A stretch of DNA of 64,000 nt, from contig OZ017797.1 in NCBI GenBank assembly GCA_963969395.1, positions 11,780,001 to 11,844,000 of the forward strand, read 5' to 3'. The notes beneath the pieces are model-generated. The model had not been told where the DNA came from. It did not search any database and worked only from the letters and a program-made list of their open reading frames with translations. The DNA is from Pseudoscleropodium purum (Eukaryota; Streptophyta; Bryopsida; Hypnales; Brachytheciaceae). The position numbers and the translations under genes were made by a program. Below, piece after piece: positions 1-12,250 of the stretch (its first letter is position 1; the number at the start of each line of letters is the position of its first letter).

Positions 1-48
1 TTCAAACAGAGTCGAAGCAGTAGAGCGCGGACCGGAGATTCTATTGTA

Positions 49-3000
49 ATGGAAGCACTCATATTGTCACTAATTTTGGTTGGCATTTGTCATCTGCCTA
101 CCTTGGTGGCCGCCGAAGGTAATGTGCTTTTTTCACCTTTCACTCAGTTTCCATGGTGTCATGTCCCAACAAGAAGAGTAGGGTATTGCATCTGGCGTCT
201 TGTTTGGTTTTAGGGTTGTAACAGTATCCACGTTTAGTTTTCAAGATTTATGGCTATTTTAGATGAGAGCTACGAGGGTTACTCCCTTGCTGCAATGCTG
301 ATCCAGAAGCTGAATTGACTTCTATTGCAGGTCCGTATCAAGTACGCATATCGTGTGGATCAACTGTGGACACTCATGCTCCAAATGGATTTCTTTGGTC
401 GAAGGATTTGGGTTATTCAGGCGGTAGCTCCGCCAACGTCACTGTTGTTAATCACAACGCTCCCCAGCTGAATTCAGTGCGGTATTTTGAGCTGTCAGAT
501 GGTGGAGAGAATTGTTACAACATAACAGTTCCAGTTGGACATTATCTAATCAGGTACGTGTTAATCTGGTTTGAGAATACGATTGGCATTTGCTTTTTTT
601 CTTGCTTTTTATGTTTTGGTTGGCCAGCGAATTTTCTTCTGTGGTTCTATGAGAAAAGTATTCCTGGTGACATTCACACATGCATCAAATCTCTTTCTTC
701 CACTGTTTATGTAGTTTACTTTGAGATTTAGGCTACGGTCATCTATTTTCTGCTGCCTGTGGTGGGAATGCGTCTGAAGTTGAGTTCTTTAGGTCTAACT
801 TGGACTTCATAGTCGATTCAGTAGTTTAGTATTCTCGTTTCTGATAATATACTGTTGCTTTGTATTGCTTTTGAGTTAGTAATTCACATATCAATTTACA
901 CTTTCTAGTGCCTGCAAGTTAGTTAACCCAGAGTTCTGCTGGAACTTCAGATTATTTTTCACTTATGGACAACAAGATAATGCGGGCCGAGAGCCGCAGT
1001 TTGATGTGTCGATAGAGGGCACTCTCGTGTACACTATGCTGGGAGGATGGAGCAAGGATGGTGACAAGAACTATCAAGATTCTTTGGCCTATGTCAACGA
1101 CGGAGCTGCTACTGTATGCTTTCATAGTTCAGGGCATGGAAACCCTGCCGTAGCTTCCATTGAAGTGCTGCAGATCTACAACCAGGCGTATCAAAGAGGA
1201 TCCAATGCAAGCCAGGATTTTATCATGAGAACCGAAAAGAGAGTGAGTGCAGGAGCAGCGAGGTCGGGTTTTGGATCGGATTTTCATGCAGACGCATGGG
1301 GTGGCGACCGTTACTGGGAAAGCGATGTCAGCCTGTTTCTTGCAGGCTCGGCCGTGCACCAAATCTTCACCAATGATACTGTGAATAACGCTGCGGTGTA
1401 CCCAAACATTTACCCAGTGAACATTTTCCAAACTGCCACAGCCACAGACCCTGGCCAGAGCCTCTCCTATACCTTGCCTGTAGAACCAAACTTGCAGTAC
1501 TCCATTTGGATTTACCTTGCAGAGCTGGCAGAGGAGTATGTGGGTCCAGCAGCTCGAATATTTGATATTGTGATTAACAACGAGAAAGTATTTACGCCTG
1601 TCGATGTTGTTGCCTGGGCTCGTGGACCTTTGAACGCTCTCATTCTCAATACAACAATGTTGGTCCAGGGCAGAACAATCACTATCACCTTCAATCCTAT
1701 TAGAGGAAACATTGCTGTCAATGCCTTCGAGGTGTATGCGCTCATTCCTACAGAGAGAGCAACTTTGAATTCAAATGGTAAGGTTTCAGATCTCTTGTTA
1801 CATAACTATGCTTGCTTTGGGACATTTTGTTAATGAAACTTGTTTTCAAGTACATATTCATTAGCTTGAATTGTAGCTTCATTGTGAATTGCATTTTGCA
1901 GTGTGGGCACTGCAAGGGTTGAAGCAGTCCTTAGGCATTCCATCCCGTCTTGGATGGAATGGAGATCCATGTGTGCCGCAACTGCATCCGTGGTTAGGGG
2001 TGGATTGCACACATGATGCTACCTCCGGATACTGGATAATTGATGGCCTGTACGTTTCTTAAACTTTTAACCGCCTGATTTAGCTATTGCATATGGTTGC
2101 TGACTGGCATTCCACTCGAGCTACTCGTGACCATGGTTTTTTTTCTTTAAATGCCCAAGCCATTTGCTTAGTCTTTCGTCAATGTGCCAGTATGCAGGTT
2201 GATTGCCGCTTGCTGATGTTATGGATTCTTGCTGCAGGTCTCTTGATTCTCAAGGGCTACAAGGCGTGTTGGGAGAGGAGATTGGTTCGTTGACAGGTCT
2301 TCAGAACATGTGCGTTTATGTAAACCAAATTCTCTTTCCTTTCGCTCATTAATTTCTCAGTGTTGCGATGAGAGTCCGAGTGGTCCAAATGGTCAAGAGT
2401 CGCTGCTTCCATTTGTTAGGATTTGAAATATCATTCAGGAAGCTTCAAGGAAGGAATAGCAACGTACCAATGTTAAGGAAAAAATCACATCCTACATATT
2501 TGAAAGGAATATATTTCGTTGGTGACAATTATTAACTTAGCTCGCAAAGTGAGTTTTCTATTTTTTAGTTTGGTCACTTAGGGGTTAATGAAGACTTGAT
2601 GGAAGTGAATTTATTCGTTCCACGGATTTCTGACTCATTGTAAAAATATATGCAGAAATATCAGCAACAACTTGTTGCAAGGGCCCATTCCTCCGTCGAT
2701 TGGCGAACTGACATCTCTGGTGACTTTGTATGTTTCAAATCTCGGGAATTTCAGATTTTATGCCCATTGTACTCCTTATCGTTACAGTCGATTATGAGTA
2801 CCTGTTATTAATTTGAAGGTTCAACGCAACCAGAATGACGTAATTATGCTGATTTCACAGAGATCTCTCCCACAATCGATTGAACGAATCAATTCCTGCA
2901 AGTTTCGGTAACTTAACTAAACTCCAGAAAGTGTAAGTGCCTGGTCGCAGCCTTGTCTCCGGTGCTGAGTTGCAAATGCATCAATTATTCTGCTTGTACT

Positions 3001-4086
3001 TATTACCGTTTTTGACGATGCACTTGTAAGCTAAGTTGCTGATTACATCTTGCAGGTTCTTGAATAACAATCTATTAAGTGGATTAGTGCCTTCAAGCTT
3101 GAGTGCCGGTGCTTTGCGAGGAGCAAATCTTAAGTAAGTAGCATCTGTTTAGATTCTTTGTGTTTACTCACAGTCCATAATCGTTGCTGACGTGCATGAG
3201 ATGGGTCTGCAGTCATTTCAGTTGTGACGGGTAGAGAGAAGACTTCTGCTTCTGATATTGTCGCTCTTTGACCATTTTGCAGCCTCGCCAGCAACGAGAA
3301 TCTCTGTGGTATTGGTATTCGACCATGTGGAAGCCTGAAGGCCGGCAGTAAGGCAGGCCTTATCGTTGGAGTGATAATAGGATGTCTTCTGGCAGGTTTA
3401 TTCGGATTCATATACTATAAAAGGAGACAGAACATCGCTCGTGCCCAAAGGCTGCGTAAGCTTCTGTCTTCCTTCGTACCTTAGAAATTGACCTTTGCGA
3501 AGTTGCCCTAGTCTAGTGTATCTCTTGTGCTGTTTCATAGTTATTTAGTGGTTCTCAGTACATTTACACTGTTTTAAGAACTTTTAGACTGCATCATAAA
3601 GAGAATCTTCTCCATAATTTCTGCCCGAGGAGATCTCCCTCTAGTCACAGTGATCATATGAAGGCCTCCCAATGTATCATGAGGACGGAGGCGTATGATT
3701 TCACTGTGACCATAGGGAGACCTCCCCTTGAATCATTGCAATGATTTCCTTTATGGTGCTGTCTAAAAGTTCCTGAATCACTGTAATTTTGCTGAAAACA
3801 TTGTTTCAGATTCATTTATTGGTTGGTCAAGAAATTCCCTCATTTTTTTGATGAGAAGTTTACTCGCAGTTCTTTAATGTCCCTGGCGCACTCAGTGTTA
3901 CAGAATCAATGCTAATTTCGCTCTTTCATCTTGTCTTTTTCTGCAGCTCGAGATGCGCCTTATGCCAAAGCAAGAACGACGTTTGTGAGGGACGTTCAAC
4001 TGGCCAGGACAGTCTTGAATGACCACTTTAAACCCGTGTACCGTGACCCAATGCACGGCCCAGGCCAGAACACTCAACTCTTGTGA
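49..4086 (+). CDS. RLP4-like malectin-like domain / LRR receptor-like protein
   Basis: Ten exons joined by GT..AG introns: 49-118, 331-553, 951-1777, 1902-2049, 2238-2309, 2656-2727, 2861-2932, 3056-3133, 3283-3455 and 3947-4086, giving an open frame of 624 codons plus TGA. Residues 1-23 are a hydrophobic signal peptide, ~24-370 a malectin-like extracellular domain, and WNGDPC (392-397) is the hinge motif before the leucine-rich repeats. About four LRRs follow (423-520); three are 72-nt exons encoding 24 residues each. One membrane helix lies at ~545-566, with a short basic tail and no kinase domain. This order matches plant RLP4-type proteins (Arabidopsis At1g28340 and relatives), which are plasma-membrane proteins implicated in cell-wall sensing. 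The first ATG sits 48 bases from the window edge and directly opens the signal peptide, so the CDS appears complete. Domain identity is from recognised motifs; the wall-sensing role is family knowledge. Confidence 0.92.
3576..3772. repeat. Foldback element (long hairpin) in intron 9 of the RLP4-like gene
   Basis: The two halves of this ~200 bp stretch are imperfect reverse complements. The outer ends read GAACTTTTAGAC on the left and GTCTAAAAGTTC on the right. Inner arms include TCTCCCT..GTCACAGTGA and its complement TCACTGTGAC..AGGGAGA. It lies wholly inside intron 9. It looks like a foldback MITE; a folded intronic RNA is possible. Target duplications were not clear. Confidence 0.7.
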
Positions 4087-6236
4087 TATTGATCACTTGA
4101 GATGTACAGCTACGGTGCTACCCACTGCTTATTGCGTGAAATCATTGGCAACTTGCATCTGAAGACCTTCAGAAGCTATCTGGCGGTGTGCCTTTCAGAC
4201 TTTTGTTCTCCTGTAGTCAGTAAAAACGAGTTAAAGCTGGTGGAGACAGATTGTCTAGAGTAGAAAAAGCAGTTCTCACAGCTTGCATCACTTCTGTTTT
4301 CCACTCAAAGAGTGTTGGGCCCTTTGCTCGATCCGTGAGTGGAACAGTTTCCCTTGGATAGGTAATCTGTAAGTCCTCGGTTCATTATTCCATGTTAGTT
4401 TCAAGCGAATGCTCTCTGTACTTCCGGGCCAGTCCTAGACATCCATCGTCTGCTGGAGCGTGTAGCATACCGCCAGAAATTCCAAGTATCAAGGCCATTA
4501 GTTCAATAATCGACACATTCTCCATAGATGATGAGATTGGGATGATAAGATTGGGTCCCTTCAGTTTCTTTCTGCATCCTATCGCCTCTTGACCTCTGCA
4601 GTAAGTTCTTATTGATTTCTTTTTACGACTTCCTTTCAATGATCCCAATTCTTATGACTGGCACTTGTGAACCCCTTGCAACATCATGTGTAGGTTTCGA
4701 AGGGATTGATCTTCTCGGTGTGCCGTGCCAGGACTTTGCAACCAGGGTTTCGTTTGCCCTTCTTGCATTTCGTAGTCCGGAAGGGATTGTTCGTTGCATG
4801 CAACTCTGCCAAGGTGCTTAACTGAGAACGGCCCTAAGCTGGGAACCCAATATATTCTAGTGCATTATCCCATGATACAGGAGAGCTACTAAAGAGAGTT
4901 GGGAGACATCTCAATGTGATTATATTGTATGTGCTCATGCCTAATTGTCATAAAATGGAAAAGAAAAATAAGTTGAATACAAATCCAAATGCAATTTAGA
5001 ATAAGAATTGAAAGAAGAAATGATGAAATGGAAAATGGAGAGCTGACATTTATAAATCATAGCAGAACTCTAATGTATGCAAGATACAATTTGCTTTGTT
5101 GATGTTAAGGGTTTAGGGTCTTTGTCGCCATCTCTTACACGCATGTCGAGGTACATCCATCGTTGATCGGGTTATCAGTCATCAAGAATAGTATTTCAAC
5201 CGACTAACAGTCGTTGCCCCTAGCACCTCACATTATGACTGTAGAACAAGGCATGTGCATATTGCACTCAGTATATTTGTGTAGAACGGCACTTCAGCTT
5301 TAGTAGCTAACATAAATCTCATTTATGTAATTATCCCTCAGTAAACTTCATGCAGTTCACAAAACCTGAGCCTCCAATTATAGCAGCAGAAGTCACTGGA
5401 AACCAACTGCACATTTCATGAAGCTTCGTAATATCTCACGAGCCCTCTTCTACTTCCCAAAATGCCAAACGCAGTACAGTTGACGTTTTCTTAGGGCAAT
5501 GCAGCCTATAAGAAGACCACTCGGAAAGACCACTACGTGACAATGCCTCCAATTGAAGGAATATGAGTGGCAATACAGGTAGACTGTATGCCCCCCCTCC
5601 CCTCCCCTCCCAAACCCAACCCAACCCCTGATTTGTTTCCCTTTTGAATGACAATTACGGGATCATGTTGTCTGAGGAATATCCAACAAATATACTAAGA
5701 CTCCGCTGACCTGAAAGTTGATCTCAAGATCCAGGTGGCGATTCAATAGGTCGATTCCCTGAGATTCCAAGTCTTTCCCCTTGCAGCATTCGTAAGAAAA
5801 AACACGAAGGATAGAGGTGCTGACGTCCTGACCTCGTCCTTGACAGAGGATACTAAAACCAATAGGAAACTGATCCGTCTCCCAACTTGGTTGCATTCTA
5901 TTAGCAAGTGGTAAGCACAATTTAGCTAAGTCTTTGATCACTGATCCTTGAACGGAAACGGGGTTGTCTACTGTCACGTATAGTGGTTCCCACTTTGAGA
6001 TTGCATAAGAAATTCACATAGAGATAAAAATTTGACCTCCACAGACTTGGCTCTTGCAACCAAAGATCCGTCAACCGCTCTATAAATCTCCCCAAAACCA
6101 CACTCCCACAAAAGTTCAAATGCTTGAAGAGACGCCAATAGTATCCTCTACCTTGATTCTAGGTCTTTCACTTGCAGAACTCACACGAAACAGCACAATC
6201 AAAGCACAAAGGTCATGACCTAATCCTTGATTATGA
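4087..6236. other. Intergenic region between the RLP4-like and RWDD1 genes
   Basis: The first part should hold the 3' UTR of the RLP4-like gene. There are several short open frames on both strands, but none has a domain I recognise or plausible exon structure. Within 5600-6300 there are imperfect direct repeats, for example the blocks near 5740-5850 and 6150-6230. A short minus-strand stretch near 6040-6110 weakly resembles a kinase glycine loop, but it is interrupted by stops and I do not call it. Confidence 0.5.
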
Positions 6237-6848
6237 CAAGAGGAAAGAAAACAGCAGAAAACTGACGGACAATTAAAATTGAGCAGTAAATACAGGAACT
6301 TTGTAAGGATATGCCATATGAATTGTACAAAGTAGAAACATCAGTTGTTTTTTGATCTAGTCGTATTACTCTGGAATAGAAGCTCTCAAAAATGTAGTTG
6401 CTGAGAAATCCATCCACTGCTCTACTTCAGGAGCCAGACACACCCAGCAGCTATAAACAAAATTCCATGAAACTCTATCTTCCTAGACATTGAACTCCGA
6501 ACTGCTGATTTCTCCGATTTCTCGGTGAGATAGGATTACAACAGGAGAAAAGAAGAAAGAAAAATATCGGACGAACAATTGGCATTGAGTAGTAAATACA
6601 TGAGCTTGTTAGGATATGCCATATAAATTGTACAAAGTTGAAATATCATTTACTTTTTAATCTAGTCATATTACTCTGGAAGAGAGGCTCTCCAAAATCT
6701 AGTTGGTGAGAAATCCCCTGCTCTACTTCAGGAGCCAGACACTCAACATCTACTAACAAAATTCCACGATACTTTACCTTCACAAAGGCCTTCAACTCCG
6801 AACCGCCGATTTCTCCGACTTCTCAGTGAGGTAGTGCGCGAGCATGTC
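6237..6848. repeat. ~300 bp tandem duplication of the RWDD1 gene 3' end
   Basis: Bases ~6237-6536 and ~6540-6848 are two direct copies with a period near 301 bp. Both contain the blocks AGGATATGCCATAT and TACTTCAGGAGCCAGACAC. The gene-proximal copy includes the last ~13 codons and stop of the RWDD1 gene; the distal copy still spells the same C-terminal residues ([13 protein letters not shown] on the minus strand) but beyond the stop, as untranslated sequence. The 3' UTR of this gene is therefore itself duplicated. Confidence 0.8.
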
Positions 6849-7541
6849 GTCTTCATCAATGTCTTCATCATCGTCATCTCCAAAATCAATGTCTTCGTCG
6901 TCATCGTCAATCTCCTCCTCATCGTCTTCCACCACTTTCCCGGCGCTCTTCATCTCAAACCACTGTCTTCCCGGAGTCTTTTTCTCCTTGGACGCCAGCA
7001 ACACGGCGTCCGGCATCAACTTGGCTTTCTCAAGTGCAATCTCGGCTTCGAACCGATCCCTCCACGCCAAGAAGCTCTCGACAGTAACAACCTCGCCGTG
7101 CTTCTCGATCACCTCCTCCTTCTCAGTATCAGACTCTTCCTCCTGTTGCACTTCCTCTTGGCCGTACTTCTCCCGCAACCACTCTTTGGCGGAAGTGGCC
7201 AACGTGTACATCATCGCCATACCGAGATTCTCTGCGACTTCTGCTTCCAACTTGGTCTGGAGAGAGCGGATGTCTGTGTCGTTGATTCCTTGGAGACTGC
7301 GAACCTTGAGGAGAGGAGCTGCGTCGGGGTAAGTCGGAGTGTGAGCGAAGATGACGGCCAAGCGCACAGGGATGTCCGTGGGCTCGTCCTCGTCGTCATC
7401 CATGGGCGAAACCCTAATCTGAAAACAACGAGCTGTGGTTCCTAAGCCGCTCTCGCTGGAGGGAATCTCCTCCATGTCGTCCATCAGAATAGCCTGCAGG
7501 GCCTCGATCTCCATCTCCTGCTCGACTTCATGGTCGCTCAT
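6792..7541 (-). CDS. RWD domain protein, RWDD1/DFRP2 family (DRG-binding)
   Basis: Uninterrupted frame of 249 residues from the ATG at 7541 ([19 protein letters not shown]). This start is chosen because plant homologues begin the same way; sequence farther upstream is open but has no ATG. Residues ~5-125 form an RWD domain with the YPDxxP signature (71-76). A conserved segment [15 protein letters not shown] (~156-170) and GRQWFE (191-196) are typical of RWDD1/Gir2 proteins, and a strongly acidic tail (206-232, mostly D and E) precedes a short basic end. Members of this family bind and stabilise the developmentally regulated GTPase DRG2 and associate with translating ribosomes (family knowledge). 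Length and order match Arabidopsis At1g51730-type proteins. It is divergently arranged with the GID4 gene. Confidence 0.93.
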   Translation of the reverse strand: MSDHEVEQEMEIEALQAILMDDMEEIPSSESGLGTTARCFQIRVSPMDDDEDEPTDIPVRLAVIFAHTPTYPDAAPLLKVRSLQGINDTDIRSLQTKLEAEVAENLGMAMMYTLATSAKEWLREKYGQEEVQQEEESDTEKEEVIEKHGEVVTVESFLAWRDRFEAEIALEKAKLMPDAVLLASKEKKTPGRQWFEMKSAGKVVEDDEEEIDDDDEDIDFGDDDDEDIDEDDMLAHYLTEKSEKSAVRS

Positions 7542-8474
7542 CTTGGTCCACCCCAAACCCTAATCCCGAAACCCTAATCTTCCAGAATCCCACCTCCCCA
7601 CCTCCTAACACAGACACACTCAAACAAATCCAAGGCCGGATGCACAGCATCACGCCTCAATCAACCCAGCTCTCAAAACCTCGACTTGAAATAGCACTAT
7701 ACCCAACACAAGAACCTGATTCATTCTACCCTAATCTATAAATTTCGTAGACTTTAGGGTCATCAGCAAAGATCTACGATAAACCTAGATTTCATAATCT
7801 GGCGGTCTTTTGTGGGAGTCTTGAGCACACTCCATGCTGTGTGATCACATGGTGCCCGTGGATTGCTTTGCATTTGTAGGAGTAGTTGCTGGGGTGAGGC
7901 GTCTTTGCTTCCGAAATTTTGTAAAGCTGCTTCTGGATTTTGGTAAGTGCATCCATTACCCTAGCAGCTGGAAATTCGTGGTTCTTGTTTGAGCATTTTC
8001 GCTGTTTTTTTGATGTTACTTAGGTTTTAGTATTTTCGATCATCTTTTGGTACAGGAGCTGTGGGAGTTTTTTTTGTGAAGCCGTTTCTGGTGCATCCAA
8101 CCAGTTTCTGCTGGTGAAATTTGAAGTGTAGTTTGTGAATTTGTTTGTGTGGCGGTGTTCAGTTCTGTTTTTTAATTATATTTTTTCCTTTTGGTGGTGT
8201 GGTTCGCTTTAGTTTTTTGTTGGGTTAGGGTGTCGATCTTGTTTCTCTGTGAGTGTCGAGCTTTCTGTGCTTTTCGAAGGTTTGGCAGGGACGTCTCGAC
8301 GAGTCTTTCTGCTTAGGGTTTAGAAATTCGTACCGCTTCGAAGGGCAGTCAAATTCTTTTGTTAATTTTGTTTTATTTCATGTTTTTGTGGACTGGAAGA
8401 GTAATACTTCCGTTGTCGGCATTCTGAAGATTCGTAGCTTATTTCCGTATTGTGGACATGGACGCAGGGATGCA
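7542..8474. promoter_or_regulatory. Shared divergent promoter / 5' UTR region of RWDD1 and GID4 genes
   Basis: About 930 bp separate the two start codons. Telo-box motifs AAACCCTAA occur at 7555-7563 and 7569-7577, just upstream of the RWDD1 ATG, and TTAGGGTTT at 8313-8321 in the GID4 leader. In plants telo-boxes are common in promoters and first exons of translation-related and growth genes. T-rich leader sequence (8000-8250) is typical of a plant 5' UTR or its intron. I cannot place the transcription starts. Confidence 0.6.
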
Positions 8475-11240
8475 ATGCCAGGCCAGGCGCTGCCTCCACC
8501 TTGCACTTTCCTGAACGTGGGTCAGGTACGTTCCTGCACGGAAAATTGAGCTTATCAACAATTTCTTTTAAGAATTCCCTTTTCTTTTTCGCTTATTCTT
8601 GCACTCTAGTGTGACGTTATGAGTGGTTGAGGTACAAAAAAATTTAGGGGTTTTCTTTCTTTCGTTGGTGTAGGCGTTTGCAGGGACACAAAATGTGTCG
8701 AACTTGCAAAAGGATGAAGCATGGAAAGTGAATGTGCGCTTGCAAGGGTGTGACATGCAAAGTGGCTACTTATGTGGCAGCATGGAAGCTCTCAATGTTC
8801 CCTCGGCTGAGACTCCGGTAAAATTCTTATCTCATGTCTGTTCTGAATCTCTTGTAGTACTGGGTATCAGCCTTGAAATCTCTACTCGAGGGCTAGTATA
8901 TTGGGCGAGAATCTTGGGGTTCAAAATGGAAAGAAAGAAAAAAAATTGCAGTTGAGGTCGCGCACCGACACCCTATGTCCATGGTGGTGGTTTTGGGTGG
9001 AACTTATTGTTGCTTCTGGCTAGTGTGCAATAGAGAGGATTCGAAACAGGAAATTCACCATATTCTAGGGTTTCCATAAAGACCCCATCCCAACTTTAGG
9101 ATGTTCTTTGAAGTCCCTCATGAAGTCACAAAACCGATGGAGCTGGGCAAGTAGGGTTTGTGACTATGCTGGCTGTTCCGCATAGATCTAATTAAAAATC
9201 GACGAAAAACGGGTCTCCCTGGGGTTATCTCATTGAACTTTGTTTTTTAGATATACAATTGAACCCTCTATTCTTCGGATAGTACTATTGTCGACTTTAA
9301 TACCCTGTAAAATAGTACTTGTTTCCCTGCTTTCAATTGATATCTTTGAGGTTCCTCTTGTTGCGTTGGTCTCAGAGATAGTCTAGGATATGTGTACTTG
9401 CTGTGACTTAAGGTTCGTCCGTAAAGCATCCGTCTATAAGCTTGCTTATCACTTACAAAATACTTCACTGCTTTTTATGGCATGTGTACGGTTGCAGGTA
9501 GTAACCTTTTGGGAGGGCGAAATTGTGGACAATAGAAACTACACTTTCTACACTGGCCAGTGGGATGCAACGTGAGTGCAACGATTACCCTTAGCACTCC
9601 CAGATTTTTCCATTTTTCATATCACCATAACAACCATAATAAACTTAGAAATGAGACCTGTTGATGATATGTCAGATTTGGTTTAATCTATGATGTATTT
9701 GATTGTTAGGATATCTTCCAGTTCTGCCCCGATCCTAATAGCCATCTGGTATTTTCAGATTAAAACTGCTTGTACGTCCGAGTTCAATGTTTAGGGCGAT
9801 TGCTTGTCTTATCAATTTCAATTCATGAAATTACAGGAAGGAGACAGATGTGAAGCATTGGTCCAAATTCCCTTCTTTCCTTGAACTTAAAGTAAGTTCA
9901 CTTTGGCGTGTGGCTTCTTCTATGTAACTCTTGTTCAATACAACAGTGAGACTACTGTCTGTACTTTGGAGGGTTTTAAACCTAAGAATGAAACTCTTTG
10001 CTGGTTTGAAGGTTTGCTGACCTTGTACATATCTTGCAGGAGGAGGTTCAGAAGGATGGTGGAAAGTCATTAGATCTTGTAAATCACCCGTACATCTTCA
10101 TGGTGAGAAACATTCGCCCCTGGAAAATTTATGAGATATAACTCAGTGTTGTCTCGCCTCCTGTGTTTACATAGTTATTGACTATTGTGAGATAATGCCA
10201 ACGTCTGCCATTTGGGTGATATTCTTGTCTCCTGTCGATTGCAGAGATGGAAGGAGAAGTTTTTTGTGAACGTCGGCTCCGACTGCGGATTAACCATTGC
10301 AGGTTTCTACTACGTCTGTTTCTCTCGCAGTGACGGTTCTGTGAATGGCTTTTACTACGATCCAAATAGCAGGTAGAGCATCTCCTTCCGCGATGGTATT
10401 TATTCTTGCATATTGTGCAAAGAACTTTTCGTATGCTTGCATATTTTACCTTCGTTTAATTACGAAACCCATTTGCATGGAGTCTCTTTCCCGTGGGTTG
10501 AAGTGACCCATTTACAATGCAAGTGCCATCCAAACATTTGAATTGTACGAAATGAGAGACTTTCTAAGTTATACGACCGCCAAATATGTTTTCAGGAGAT
10601 ACCTTGCCGATGTAATATTGATGGTTCAATATTAGTCTAGGCTCATGATTTGGACTGTACTACATCAAATTATACGATTCATAAAATACAGTAGCCAAGT
10701 AAAACGTGCTCTAGTGCCTTGGAATCTTCTCATAAGTGGGACTAGACCCACAGCAAAACAAAGCATTTTCTATAAAAGTAAATAAAAAAGAGTCATTTCT
10801 TATAATGTTAACAGCTTGAAACAGATGAATGACATGGGAATGGGTTGCCCATCGCTCTCTAAAAGCGTTCCAGTAAGCATTTGGGCGTGGTTCCAATTAT
10901 GAGACTCCCTTAATTTTCGTTGGGTTTTTGCCAAGCGTCGGTCACTCGGTCATGTTATGCCTAATATTGATCCTAAAGTTTCTATAGGGGATGCTTTCGT
11001 GTGAGGGTCACAACTTAGTAGTAGTTACCTTGTCTTCTTTGCAGCATTGCAAGGAGAAATTTGGTCATTACTGGCTGCTGATGTGCTCCCTGCAGTGGTC
11101 ACATGGACTCGCACACTTTTGTCAGCAGTTAACTTTTTGTGCGTGGTTGTGCTGTATGCAGCCCTTTTCAAAAGCTCGAACTCAAGGCAACAAATGAAGG
11201 ACGCGCAGGCCACAGCTTTGCCACCTACCAATTTCAATAA
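8475..11240 (+). CDS. GID4: GID4/Vid24 substrate receptor of the GID/CTLH E3 ligase
   Basis: Seven exons: 8475-8525, 8674-8817, 9498-9571, 9837-9891, 10040-10102, 10245-10372 and 11162-11240. They join in frame to 197 residues ending TYQFQ-TAA. Diagnostic Vid24 motifs in order are SGYLCGSMEAL, TFWEGEIVD, FYTGQWDAT, DVKHWSKF, YIFMRWKEKFFV, IAGFYYVCFSR, GFYYDPNS and the C-terminal PFQKLELKATNEG. In yeast and animals this beta-barrel binds N-terminal degrons (notably Pro/N-degrons) and presents substrates to the GID/CTLH ubiquitin ligase; the plant role is inferred by homology. The protein is short, lacking the long N-terminal extension of animal GID4, as expected for plants. The ATG at 8475 is used because two ATGs just upstream are in another frame that soon stops. 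Intron 6 (10373-11161) is the longest; its 3' end and exon 7 are duplicated elsewhere in the window. Confidence 0.95.
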
Positions 11241-12250
11241 CAGCGTCAAAAGGTTTCATGTTAGACATCCAGCGTTATGTACAGTAATGTATCATGTTTT
11301 ACAGTATCTTTGCTCAGATATGCAGACAAGGAAGTATTCTACTCGTGGCTTCTGTAATTTTAGTAAAAGCATGTTGAGCTGTGAACTCTCAAGTTTGAGT
11401 TCAATCTCATGCCTCTTTCGAAGTCTATGGTGCACACTATTTGGCTATTTGCAATGTTGGCATCATCTTGATGATTGTTGAAATTTGTTGCAAGAAGCCA
11501 CGAGTTGAGGTTTTCCCTTTTGTCTTTTTCTTGTTCATTGATACTCCTGCCACAAATCTCACAACATTCACAACTGAGGTTCAAAATCACCAGACTAGAG
11601 GACATTGCGGTATGTTACACCTTCATTCGCACTAGCCTATGGGAGGCAACCCATTCCTGACCGACGCCTCATTCTGGCAATGTAGGTTATTCTCTTTCCG
11701 TGTAAAGACATGTGTAAAGACATGAGGAGTGATTAATTATGGTGTGATTCCTGATGCAATTGTGGTGCATTATGATTGGCTAACAAGACTCTTAGTATTG
11801 CAATCACCCTTGGTAGATTTTGCAACCAGTCGTTGGTTGGGAAGAGGAAGGTTTATATCACGAGTATGGGAGAAAGCCCATCTTTTATTAAAAAAATTCA
11901 TAGTAATTCTGTGTTGTGGCAAAAATTTGGAAAATTATGCATACCTTGTGCTGCCTATTTCTACACATGTGAAAATTTATCTTGTTAATAAACCTGCCCT
12001 ACAAATTCCAGAAACTGCTTAAGTGGTCAGGAATGGGTTGCCTCCCTTAGTGTATTTAGTCTTTGAAACAATACACTATGTGGACCTCAATTTTCAATCT
12101 CTGAAGATAAATTCAAATTATTGGGTGACTTTTACCGCCCCAGTCCTACTTTCAGCTTTAGTGGGGTGCCATTCCTCCAATATTTTGTTGAAAAATATCT
12201 AATTTCTCAATTAGCTATTTTAATTTTAATTTTGAAACATACGAGGGGAA
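11241..12250 (+). repeat. GID4 3' flank, source copy of a thrice-occurring segment
   Basis: Sequence directly after the GID4 stop (3' UTR and beyond) recurs, diverged, at ~18.7-19.85 kb and ~24.9-25.75 kb in the same orientation. Shared landmarks include GTTCAATCTCATGCCTCTTT, ATTTAGTCTTTGAAAC and TAAATTCAAATTATTGGGTG. Since only this copy is attached to an intact GID4 gene it is the likely source. It is interrupted by the 406-bp MITE at 11641-12046, which the 24.9 kb copy lacks. Confidence 0.8.
11641..12046 (+). mobile_element. MITE with GGGAGGCAACCCATTCCTGA ends (406 bp)
   Basis: Terminal inverted repeats of 22 bp are exact: GGGAGGCAACCCATTCCTGA.. at the left and its reverse complement at 12025-12046. 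No coding capacity. Related copies lie at 60370-60770 (opposite orientation) and, very diverged, at 28181-28583. The paralogous 24.9 kb copy of the surrounding GID4 flank lacks it, proving insertion. Target duplication is short and TTA/TA-like, which would fit PIF/Harbinger MITEs, but it is not cleanly resolved. Confidence 0.8.

Noticed and set aside
1129..1745. Minus-strand open frames over RLP4 exon 3
   Set aside because: They are antisense shadows of the long malectin-domain exon.
6040..6110. Minus-strand peptide GFGEIYRAVDGSLVA resembling a kinase glycine-rich loop
   Set aside because: Isolated, soon followed by stops, and no other kinase motif is nearby; could be a decayed fragment but is too weak to call.
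6834..7445. Long open frames antisense to the RWDD1 gene, one of them serine-rich
   Set aside because: They are shadows of the acidic GAT/GAA codon runs of the real gene on the other strand.
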